Below, one piece after another: positions 1 to 4,795 of a DNA stretch of 6,596 bases. Where the stretch lies: assembly GCA_030611815.1 (NCBI GenBank), contig JAUWPC010000195.1, forward strand, positions 1-6,596, written 5' to 3'. The notes beneath the pieces are model-generated. The model was not told where the DNA came from. It searched no databases and worked only from the letters and a program-made list of their open reading frames with translations. Positions within the stretch are counted from its first letter, which is position 1; each line of letters opens with the position of its first letter. The position numbers were made by a program, and so were the translations under genes. The DNA is from Desulfobacteraceae bacterium. Its GTDB lineage: Bacteria; Desulfobacterota; DSM-4660; Desulfatiglandales; Desulfatiglandaceae.

Positions 1-54
1 AGTGCCTAAAGTTAAGGAACTTCGTGTCATTTTTGAAAAGACTGGCTTCATCAA

Positions 55-123
55 GGCCTGCCCGCCATTGCCGACCTTTTGGGATATGCCCGCTTCTGTA
101 CATGACAGGCGAGGCAGGCGGGC
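55..123. repeat. REP-like imperfect inverted repeat
   Basis: GCCTGCC at 56-62 is the reverse complement of GGCAGGC at 113-119. A second pair, GCCCGC at 88-93 and GCGGGC at 118-123, flanks a TGTACA palindrome near 98-103. The G+C-rich, nested inverted repeats lie in DNA without a convincing gene, downstream of the minus-strand small genes. This fits a dispersed intergenic palindromic element. It lacks a T-run on either side, so it is not a classic intrinsic terminator. Nothing else recognisable was seen in 1-211. Confidence 0.45.
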
Positions 124-203
124 CTCCAAGATAAACCAGGTTAAAAAGCACTCGCAACGGAAAGTCGAGAATTCCGACCGGTTTCTCTACCTCGATTTAC
201 GCA

Positions 204-225
204 AGTCCCGCTTACAGGCGGGACT
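204..225. repeat. REP-like palindrome AGTCCCGC/GCGGGACT
   Basis: A perfect 8-bp inverted repeat, AGTCCCGC (204-211) and GCGGGACT (218-225), has a 6-nt loop. Its core resembles the CCCGCC/GGCGGG hairpins in the tandem repeats at 3631-3690, so the same kind of element appears at least three times in the window. It overlaps the 3' end of the minus-strand gene at 212-574, and that gene's TAA stop (214-212) sits in the hairpin loop. No T-run follows in either direction. It may act as an mRNA 3'-end stabiliser or be a neutral mobile repeat. Confidence 0.6.
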
Positions 226-574
226 CGACAAATACCTTGTTCTGGAACAGTTCACTCTCTCGCCTGGAGCGCTCACGGTTTTCCCTGGCCATTCCCAAGA
301 AAACCCGATAAGGCCCTGGGGTCCCATGGGGGAAAAAGCCGATCCGGTCCCCGGGAGATATAGTGTCATAGATGTTTATCACCCCTCCATTACAAAAAAC
401 GGCCTCTATTTTTTCAGGCGGAATGGAAAGTCTGCGAGCAAGGTCATGTGCAGTGCACCCCTCTCCGGAAACATTCCTCTCCAAGGTATATGGCAGTCCC
501 TGCTCATCCATATAGCGCTGGAGAAAGCCAAATACGCGAATAGTAACAGTTGGTCCTTTTCCCGTTTCCATCAT
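212..574 (-). CDS. MoaD/ThiS-like ubiquitin-fold protein with C-terminal extension
   Basis: This encodes 120 residues with a beta-grasp pattern of the MoaD/ThiS family: a first strand near 9-15 (TVTIRVF), a helix near 42-50 (AHDLARRLS), the VFCNGG segment at 59-64 and the family's PGDRIGFFP at 74-82. MoaD and ThiS normally end a few residues later in Gly-Gly, the tail that is adenylated and thiocarboxylated to carry sulfur. Here the chain continues through GTPGPYRVFLG (84-94) and a charged tail to residue 120, with no terminal Gly-Gly. The last residues and the stop lie in a REP-like palindrome. It starts 2 bp after the stop of the upstream MoaD-like gene, so the two are probably co-transcribed. 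Two ATGs are adjacent (574 and 571); the SD at 580-588 suits either. A sulfur-carrier or cofactor role for the divergent AOR is inferred; without the Gly-Gly tail it may instead be a binding or scaffold protein. Confidence 0.72.
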   Translation of the reverse strand: MMETGKGPTVTIRVFGFLQRYMDEQGLPYTLERNVSGEGCTAHDLARRLSIPPEKIEAVFCNGGVINIYDTISPGDRIGFFPHGTPGPYRVFLGMARENRERSRRESELFQNKVFVESRL

Positions 575-576
575 AA

Positions 577-816
577 TTACCCTCCTCCCACAGGGGGAAA
601 AAGTCCTATGCGTTCATCCCCTTGCAGTTCATAGTCAAATGACTCACTCTTTCCGTTAACCATGACGATCTTGATCTTAGCCTCAGGGATATTCATCAGT
701 TTGCATAGTTCAGACACTGTTGTTTTCCGGTTCACCGAAAACCGGGTACCCTCTGAGGGATCATATCCGGGAATGTACTGTCGCAGTGTTGAACTCAAAA
801 AAACTTTTAACGCCAT
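577..816 (-). CDS. MoaD/ThiS family sulfur-carrier-like protein
   Basis: This encodes 79 residues, a typical length for MoaD/ThiS small sulfur carriers. It opens with a beta strand (MALKVFLSSTLRQYIP), has a helix near 33-42, VMVNGK at 51-56, and ends in DERIGLFPPVGGG. The C-terminal Gly-Gly is the family's functional tail, activated by a MoeB/ThiF-like enzyme that is not in this window. In molybdopterin synthesis MoaD donates the dithiolene sulfurs; beside an AOR-type gene the likely task is making or supplying pyranopterin for the tungsten enzyme (inference). The ATG at 816 is chosen because GAGGA lies 8-9 bases upstream and the fold starts right there. In-frame ATGs at 831 and 873 would add residues without a family match, and the SD overlaps the one at 831. 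The GGA-GGA-GGG codons for the terminal glycines also serve as the SD of the next gene. Confidence 0.8.
   Translation of the reverse strand: MALKVFLSSTLRQYIPGYDPSEGTRFSVNRKTTVSELCKLMNIPEAKIKIVMVNGKSESFDYELQGDERIGLFPPVGGG
580..588 (-). promoter_or_regulatory. Shine-Dalgarno inside the Gly-Gly-Gly codons
   Basis: On the minus strand the last codons of the upstream gene, GGA GGA GGG, read as a strong SD (GGAGGAGGG). It ends 5 nt before the ATG at 574, with the TAA stop in between. Translation of the second MoaD-like gene is therefore probably coupled to termination of the first. Confidence 0.75.
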
Positions 817-865
817 TTGATCAGTCCTCATGTGTCTGGGGTCTTTTTCTTGCGCTGAATGAAAA

Positions 866-892
866 AGTATCAAATACGCTTATGTCTGTCAA
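866..892 (-). promoter_or_regulatory. Putative sigma70 promoter for the MoaD-like pair
   Basis: On the minus strand a perfect TTGACA (892-887) is followed after 15 nt by GATACT (871-866), a 4 of 6 match to TATAAT; one-base shifts give weaker boxes with a longer spacer. Transcription would start near 859, leaving a leader of about 40 nt before the ATG at 816. The -35 is convincing. The -10 is weak and its spacing short, so an activator may be needed. Confidence 0.4.
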
Positions 893-905
893 TCCTGTAA
901 CAGAC
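884..905. promoter_or_regulatory. Inverted repeat GTCTGT-N10-ACAGAC, possible operator
   Basis: A perfect 6-bp inverted repeat with a 10-nt spacer lies in the divergent region and covers the candidate -35 of the minus-strand genes. It is about 55 bp upstream of the candidate AOR -10. The position would let one dimeric regulator affect both directions. The regulator is unknown, and a 6-bp match can arise by chance. Confidence 0.35.
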
Positions 906-958
906 AGAGCCTTATATCAGCTTTGATCCAACAGTCTGAATTTTTTAAATAAATCACT

Positions 959-967
959 TGATATGAT
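959..967 (+). promoter_or_regulatory. Putative extended -10 promoter of the AOR gene
   Basis: TGATATGAT is an extended -10 (TGn followed by TATGAT, 5 of 6 to TATAAT). A/T-rich DNA (TTTTTTAAATAAA) lies just upstream and could act as an UP element. No good -35 is found at 16-18 nt, which is tolerated in extended -10 promoters. Transcription would begin near 974, giving a leader of about 140 nt. Confidence 0.4.
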
Positions 968-978
968 TCCGGTTATGT

Positions 979-1101
979 GGCAGGCTTGGATTGCTTCGCA
1001 GGTTGTAGAATAGCTGCCCTGTTTTCCTTCGTAACATGGAGAAACAGGACCAGCCTTTGTGAGGAGGCGTAATAACCCAATTCTATCCATGGAGACCCAT
1101 G
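979..1101 (+). promoter_or_regulatory. Structured 5' leader of the AOR gene, possible cis-regulatory RNA
   Basis: Pairings found by eye suggest a three-way junction. P1 joins 983-989 to 1050-1055 (GGCT-T-GG with CCAGCC, one bulged T). P2 joins GCAG 998-1001 to CTGC 1014-1017. P3 joins 1018-1027 to 1038-1048 (ten pairs, one bulged G, 10-nt loop). A competing pairing, GGCAG 979-983 with CTGCC 1014-1018, excludes P2 and breaks into P1. A further hairpin, CATGG-AGAC-CCATG at 1088-1101, sits just before the SD (1104-1110). Such a leader before a tungsto/molybdopterin enzyme gene raises the Moco/Tuco riboswitch class, but I could not match its conserved sequence blocks, so this is not called as that class. 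There is no coding evidence in the leader. Confidence 0.35.
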
Positions 1102-1114
1102 AAAGGAGGTCGCA

Positions 1115-2848
1115 ATGTTTAAAATCTTGAGAGTCAACATGACAGACCTTTCGGTCAAAGCAGAAGATGTCCCGGAAGAATATCAGGGGCTCGGAGGAAG
1201 GGGCCTGACATCGGCCATTGTTGCAAAAGAGGTGGAGCCTACCTGTTCGCCTATCGGTACGAACAACAAGCTGATTTTTGCCCCCGGACTTCTGGGAGGC
1301 ACCAACTGTGCCAATTCAGGCCGTATCTCTGTAGGCGCCAAAAGTCCCCTGACAGGAGGGATCAAAGAGGCGAATTCGGGTGGCCAGGCGGGCCAATACC
1401 TTGCCAAACTTGGAATTTCCGCCATCGTGGTTGAGGGAATGGCCCAGGATGACATGCTGCACAAACTCTTTGTAAGTAAAGAGAAATGCGAGCTCTTACC
1501 GGCCGATGAACTTAAAGGGATGGGAAACTACGCCACAGTAGAAAGGCTGAAAGATGAATACGGTCTGGATGTGGCATTTGTCAGCATCGGCCAGGCGGGC
1601 GAATGGAAGATGGGCGCCGCCACCGTAGCCTTTACCGACAAGGAACTTCGACCTACCCGTCATGCAGGCCGGGGAGGCTTGGGAGCAGTTATGGGTTCAA
1701 AGGGCCTCAAGGCCATTATCATCGATCCGTCAGAGGGTGAGGCAGCGCCCCTTGTGGATAGGGAGGCGTTTAAGGAAGCTGCCAAACGTTTTGCCAAGGC
1801 CCTTCAGGAGCACCCCGTAACAAGCGAAGGTCTTACCACCTACGGAACTGCTGTGCTCATCAACGTCATTAACGAAGCCGGAGCGCTTCCTACCAGAAAC
1901 TTCAGTAATGGACGTTTTGAAGGGGCCGACAAGGTTGGAGGGGAAACACTAAACAAAATTACGGCCGAGCGAAAGGGAGACCCCAGCCACGGCTGTATGA
2001 CCGGCTGCATCATCCGCTGCTCCGGGACCTTTCTTGACAGCAAAGGAAACCATGTTTCCAAGTGGCCCGAGTACGAAACCATATGGGCCTGGGGTCCCAA
2101 CTGCGAGATCGATGACCTGGAAGCCATTGCACGAATAGACCGGGCCTGTGATGACATCGGCGTGGATACCATCGAAACAGGTGCCGCCGTTGCCGTGGCC
2201 ATGGAAGGGGGCGTCAAGGAATTCGGTGATGCGGCCGGGGCCGAGGAACTCATCGCAGAGATAGGCGAAGGGACTCCCCTTGGTCGGATCTTAGGTTCAG
2301 GTGCCGGGGTGACAGGGAAGACGTTTGGCGTGAGGCGTGTCCCCGTGGTCAAAAACCAGGCCCTTCCCGCCTATGACCCGAGGGCCGTCAAAGGCGTTGG
2401 CGTGACCTACGCCACCTCACCGATGGGTGGCGATCACACAGCCGGATACGCTGTCGCCACCAATATCATGAAAATCGGCGGCGACGTGCATCCTTTGCGG
2501 ACCGAAAGTCAGGCCAAACTCTCCAAAGACCTCCAGGTGACCACAGCGGTCATCGACACGGCCGGGCTCTGTCTCTTCGTGGCATTCCCCATGCTGGATA
2601 TCCCGGATGCCTTTACTGCCATGGTGGACATGCTCAATGCCAAGTATGGTCTGTCGATGACAGGCGATGATATCGGCGCCCTTGGGCAGAAGGTCCTGGA
2701 AATGGAAACAGATTTCAACAGGCGTGCGGGTTTTGGCAGGGCTGACGACAGGTTGCCTGAGTTTTTCAGGACTGAAAAACTCCCGCCTCACAACGTGGTA
2801 TTCGACGTACCCGATGACCATCTGGATTCAGTCTTGAAGTTTGACTAA
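1115..2848 (+). CDS. aor: Aldehyde:ferredoxin oxidoreductase family protein (tungsten enzyme)
   Basis: This encodes 577 residues, close to the usual length of about 600 for the family. These cytoplasmic enzymes oxidise aldehydes to carboxylates, or the reverse, with a bis-pyranopterin tungsten centre and one [4Fe-4S] cluster, using ferredoxin. The N-terminal AOR domain is evident: GLGGRGL (25-31), FAPGLLGGT (55-63), SGRISVGAKSPLTGG (68-82), then GRGGLGAVMGSKGLKA (185-200). Cluster ligands are probably Cys294, Cys298, Cys302 and Cys486. The pterin motifs DxxGxD (346-351) and DTAGLC (481-486) are both present. PEYET (318-322) and GGDHT (438-442) match the regions of the active-site Glu and His in the Pyrococcus enzyme. 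The start has SD AGGAGGT 4 nt upstream. It is monocistronic, with a terminator after the stop, and diverges from two MoaD-like genes. The substrate cannot be read from sequence; benzoyl-CoA-reductase-like and other AOR-fold subfamilies remain possible. Confidence 0.92.
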   Translation: MFKILRVNMTDLSVKAEDVPEEYQGLGGRGLTSAIVAKEVEPTCSPIGTNNKLIFAPGLLGGTNCANSGRISVGAKSPLTGGIKEANSGGQAGQYLAKLGISAIVVEGMAQDDMLHKLFVSKEKCELLPADELKGMGNYATVERLKDEYGLDVAFVSIGQAGEWKMGAATVAFTDKELRPTRHAGRGGLGAVMGSKGLKAIIIDPSEGEAAPLVDREAFKEAAKRFAKALQEHPVTSEGLTTYGTAVLINVINEAGALPTRNFSNGRFEGADKVGGETLNKITAERKGDPSHGCMTGCIIRCSGTFLDSKGNHVSKWPEYETIWAWGPNCEIDDLEAIARIDRACDDIGVDTIETGAAVAVAMEGGVKEFGDAAGAEELIAEIGEGTPLGRILGSGAGVTGKTFGVRRVPVVKNQALPAYDPRAVKGVGVTYATSPMGGDHTAGYAVATNIMKIGGDVHPLRTESQAKLSKDLQVTTAVIDTAGLCLFVAFPMLDIPDAFTAMVDMLNAKYGLSMTGDDIGALGQKVLEMETDFNRRAGFGRADDRLPEFFRTEKLPPHNVVFDVPDDHLDSVLKFD

Positions 2849-2851
2849 CAT

Positions 2852-2891
2852 AAAAATCCCCCTCCCAAACAACCCTGGGAGGGGGATTTTT
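2852..2891. terminator. Intrinsic terminator after AOR, probably bidirectional
   Basis: A perfect 16-bp stem pairs 2852-2867 with 2876-2891 around an 8-nt loop (AACAACCC). The core CCCCCTCCCA/TGGGAGGGGG is flanked by A5 on the left and T6 on the right. It starts 3 bp after the AOR stop. The A-run becomes a U-run on the other strand, so it could also stop nitroreductase transcripts arriving from the right. Confidence 0.93.
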
Positions 2892-2992
2892 TATTGATGC
2901 ATACCGGATCAGATTTCAGGCTAATGGTTTCAGGTCTGAAATTTGGATATTGAGTTTTGGGATTTTAAGTGACCGAAATAGGAACCCTCATC

Positions 2993-3065
2993 CAGCATCC
3001 CCGCTAAAATCGGGGTCTTCGACCAGTATCCACTATCCAGCATCCAGTATCCAGCATCCAGTATC
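2993..3065. repeat. 7-bp-period CAGYATC repeat array with a small hairpin
   Basis: Six contiguous heptamers occupy 3024-3065: CAGTATC, CACTATC, CAGCATC, CAGTATC, CAGCATC, CAGTATC. An isolated CAGCATC sits at 2993-2999. Between them lies a CCCCG/CGGGG hairpin (2999-3003 with 3011-3015). The array is 11 bp downstream of the nitroreductase stop in convergent DNA. Units are too short and lack spacers for CRISPR. The remainder of the gap after the terminator (2892-2992) shows nothing recognisable. Confidence 0.8.
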
Positions 3066-3076
3066 GCGAAGCTCCC

Positions 3077-3616
3077 TTAAAACTTATCATAGTGGGTAAA
3101 TTCGCTTATCTCACGGCGTTTCGGCGCTTCCGGATCCTTTGCAGGATAACCCATGGGTATCATTGATACAACTTCGTAATCTTCAGGCACACCTAATATC
3201 TCTTTGGTCTTGTTGTGGTCAAAGAGCCCAACAATTACGGTCCCTAATCCCAGATCGTATGCAGCCAAACAGATGCTCTGTGCCGCAATCCCGAGGTCGA
3301 ACATGAACCAGTCGCCAAACTTTGTGGTGACCTGGCTATTATAAAATCCTGAACTCTCTAACTTTCCGCATAAGGCTAAGACCACAGGGGCCTGGACCAT
3401 GGCTTTTGTGGCCGGGTTCTTAATCAGGGTCCCCTGGAGCCGCTCTTTAGTGGCAAGGTCCCTCACCACAATCACTTCCCAGCACTGGCTGTTTGCCCAT
3501 GAGGGCGACCATTTGACGGATTCTAAGATTTGATTGAGCGCCTCTTCCGAAACATCTTTATCCTGGTATTTGCGGACACTTCGTCTCCCCTTGATAATAC
3601 TCATTAAATCAGACAT
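3077..3616 (-). CDS. Nitroreductase-family FMN oxidoreductase
   Basis: This encodes 179 residues, the normal length of short nitroreductase-fold flavoenzymes. They bind FMN as dimers and use NAD(P)H to reduce nitroaromatics, quinones, flavins or other substrates. Visible motifs are the N-terminal RRSVRKY (11-17, an FMN phosphate-contacting region), SPSWANSQCWEVIVV (37-51), FDLGIAAQSICLAAYDLGLGTVIVG (106-130) and the C-terminal PMGYPAKDPEAPKRR (154-168). The ATG at 3616 is preferred because AAGGAGG lies 7 nt upstream and the family match begins there. The frame stays open upstream to 3904, but that extension is low-complexity sequence read through two tandem repeats and across the pxpA start. 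A divergent promoter pair separates it from pxpA. The substrate is unknown, and I see no clear functional link to its neighbours. Confidence 0.88.
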   Translation of the reverse strand: MSDLMSIIKGRRSVRKYQDKDVSEEALNQILESVKWSPSWANSQCWEVIVVRDLATKERLQGTLIKNPATKAMVQAPVVLALCGKLESSGFYNSQVTTKFGDWFMFDLGIAAQSICLAAYDLGLGTVIVGLFDHNKTKEILGVPEDYEVVSMIPMGYPAKDPEAPKRREISEFTHYDKF

Positions 3617-3630
3617 CCCTTTTCCTCCTT

Positions 3631-3690
3631 GAGCCCCGCCTGAGGCGGGATTAAGTGGTTGAGTCCCGCCCAAGGCGGGATTAAGTGGTT
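3631..3690. repeat. Two tandem 30-bp repeats with CCCGCC/GGCGGG hairpins
   Basis: 3631-3660 and 3661-3690 are head-to-tail copies differing at only three or so positions, and each ends in GGCGGGATTAAGTGGTT. Each holds a 6-bp palindrome CCCGCC-N3-GGCGGG (3635-3649 and 3665-3679). The core is shared with the palindrome at 204-225. They lie between the nitroreductase SD and its candidate -10, so they would be transcribed as a 5' leader with two strong hairpins close to the SD. Confidence 0.85.
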
Positions 3691-3694
3691 GATG

Positions 3695-3723
3695 ATTTGA
3701 CCAAAAACTGACCGATTTGTCAA
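3695..3723 (-). promoter_or_regulatory. Putative sigma70 promoter of the nitroreductase gene
   Basis: On the minus strand a perfect TTGACA (3723-3718), a 17-nt spacer and TCAAAT (3700-3695, 4 of 6) are preceded by TGG, giving an extended -10. Transcription would start near 3688 at the edge of the tandem repeats, leaving a leader of about 70 nt. Confidence 0.5.
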
Positions 3724-3752
3724 TCAAATTAACGTCCCAAACAGATTTGTAT

Positions 3753-3781
3753 TTGTCAATTCCCTTATCTGATGGTATTAT
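3753..3781 (+). promoter_or_regulatory. Strong sigma70-like promoter of the pxp operon
   Basis: TTGTCA (3753-3758, 5 of 6), a 17-nt spacer and TATTAT (3776-3781, 5 of 6) are preceded by TGG, an extended -10. Transcription would start near 3788, about 60 nt before the pxpA ATG. The last base of the -10 is the first base of an operator-like palindrome. Confidence 0.65.
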
Positions 3782-3803
3782 GCAGGCATTAAATATTCCT
3801 GCA
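3781..3803. promoter_or_regulatory. Operator-like palindrome TGCAGG-N11-CCTGCA
   Basis: Perfect 6-bp half-sites flank the A/T-rich 11-nt spacer CATTAAATATT, giving a half-site centre spacing of 17 bp. It covers the expected transcription start of pxpA. Such placement is typical of repressor sites that block initiation. The regulator is not in the window. A 5' mRNA hairpin is a weaker alternative because of the long spacer. Confidence 0.5.
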
Positions 3804-3848
3804 ACATCCGTGTAATCTGCGGATAAACAACCCATTAGGGAGGAAAAA

Positions 3849-4634
3849 ATGCCACAGCGAAACAAAATCGACCTCAATTCCGATGTGGGAGAAAGTTTCG
3901 GCATCTATAAACTCGGCCTTGATGAAGAGATGATTCCCCTAATCAGTTCGGCCAATATAGCATGCGGGTTCCATGCGGGCGATCCCGCGGTGATGAAGCA
4001 AACCATCTCACTCGCCAAAGAAAACAAGGTGGGCGCAGGCGCCCATCCCGGTTTTCCAGACCTGATCGGGTTTGGCCGAAGAAATATGGATGCCACCTTG
4101 GAAGAAATCAAAGACTATGTGACCTACCAGGTAGGCGCGCTCCAGGCATTTGCCTCTGCGCAGGAGATAAGACTCCAGCATGTAAAGCCGCACGGCGCCC
4201 TCTACAACATGGCCGTCCAGAACTGGGATATATGGGATGCCGTAGCAGAAGCCCTTGCAGGTCTCGATAGGAATCTCATACTCGTTGCATTAGCCGGTCC
4301 TAACAGAAGCAAGCTTGAGGCGATTGCCACCCGCCACTCCATCCGTATTGCCTTTGAATTTTTTGCCGACAGGGCATATAATCCGGATGGCTCGCTTGTC
4401 TCCCGGCGGGAGGCTGGAGCCGTACTTCACAACAGTGAAGAGGTGGCTGAGAGAGTCGTCAAAATGGTCACCGAAGGAGTGGTGCTGGCTAAAGATGACA
4501 GTGAGATCGGGCTTGAGGCCAACACCATTTGTGTGCACGGGGATAACCCGGAGGCGGTCGCGCTCGTCAAGAATATCAGGGAGTCACTCATCGGCTCAGG
4601 GATAGAGGTCGTCCCCATGGGTACATTCCTGTGA
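3849..4634 (+). CDS. pxpA: 5-oxoprolinase subunit PxpA (LamB/YcsF family)
   Basis: This encodes 261 residues, close to the usual 245-260. With PxpB and PxpC it forms the prokaryotic ATP-dependent 5-oxoprolinase, which opens 5-oxo-L-proline (pyroglutamate) to L-glutamate in the cytoplasm. Family motifs are all present: DLNSDVGESFG (8-18), ANIACGFHAGDPAVM (35-49), GAHPGFPDLIGFGRR (64-78), HVKPHGALYNM (111-121), EFFADRAYNPDGSLVSR (170-186) and CVHGDNPEAV (228-237). The conserved Asp, His and Lys residues of the deacetylase-like barrel are intact. The ATG has SD AGGGAGG 5 nt upstream. It is first in the operon, behind a strong promoter and operator-like palindrome, and is separated from pxpB by a 161-bp repeat-bearing gap. 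Older annotations call it a lactam utilisation protein. Confidence 0.95.
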   Translation: MPQRNKIDLNSDVGESFGIYKLGLDEEMIPLISSANIACGFHAGDPAVMKQTISLAKENKVGAGAHPGFPDLIGFGRRNMDATLEEIKDYVTYQVGALQAFASAQEIRLQHVKPHGALYNMAVQNWDIWDAVAEALAGLDRNLILVALAGPNRSKLEAIATRHSIRIAFEFFADRAYNPDGSLVSRREAGAVLHNSEEVAERVVKMVTEGVVLAKDDSEIGLEANTICVHGDNPEAVALVKNIRESLIGSGIEVVPMGTFL

Positions 4635-4658
4635 CGATTGAAAATTGAATAGTCAATT

Positions 4659-4671
4659 CCGGCTTCGCCGG
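4659..4671. repeat. Small CCGGC-TTC-GCCGG hairpin after pxpA
   Basis: A 5-bp G+C stem with a 3-nt loop lies 24 bp after the pxpA stop. No T-run follows (GTTAGG comes next), so it is a poor terminator. It could pause polymerase or stabilise the pxpA 3' end after processing. Confidence 0.5.
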
Positions 4672-4681
4672 GTTAGGTTCA

Positions 4682-4750
4682 TAATCGTAATCGTAATCGT
4701 AATCTTAATCGTAATCATTTTGAGTAGGATTATGATTAAGATTAAGATTA
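4682..4750. repeat. TAATCG hexamer repeat with inverted copy, long hairpin
   Basis: Six contiguous hexamers at 4682-4717 read TAATCG (three times), TAATCT, TAATCG, TAATCA. Complementary units GATTAT, GATTAA, GATTAA, GATTAG follow from 4728. Positions 4694-4716 pair with 4728-4750 over 23 positions with one mismatch and one G-U wobble, around an 11-nt loop. The hairpin is A/T-rich and lies between pxpA and pxpB, ending 35 bp before the pxpB SD. The reading frame through it gives an Ile/Val-rich pseudo-peptide that is an artefact of the repeat. Confidence 0.85.
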
Positions 4751-4795
4751 GGACATGGGGAAGTTATCTCACCCCTGATCCTTTAGGAAGTTCAT

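Noticed and set aside
204..225. Intrinsic terminator of the MoaD-like pair
   Set aside because: The stem is good, but no T-run follows on the minus strand and the stop codon is within the loop.
2..634. Open plus-strand frame of 210 codons
   Set aside because: It runs antisense to the MoaD-like gene at 212-574, shows no family motif or SD, and passes through REP-like repeats.
975..1063. Short leader peptides (12 codons from 975; 8 codons from 1036)
   Set aside because: Neither has an SD and neither contains a run of a regulatory amino acid, so attenuation by a leader peptide is not supported.
974..1114. Firm call of a Moco/Tuco riboswitch
   Set aside because: The position fits, but I could not align the class's conserved blocks; only an unnamed structured leader is reported.
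1840..2352. Long antisense frame within AOR
   Set aside because: It is a shadow of a G+C-rich gene, with biased Ser/Pro/Ala composition and no motif.
2993..3065. CRISPR-like array
   Set aside because: The units are 7 bp with no spacers and no cas genes nearby.
3617..3904. N-terminal extension of the nitroreductase to 275 residues
   Set aside because: It is a read-through of tandem repeats giving QPLNPA-GG-like low complexity, and it overlaps the pxpA start. The good SD is at the internal ATG at 3616.
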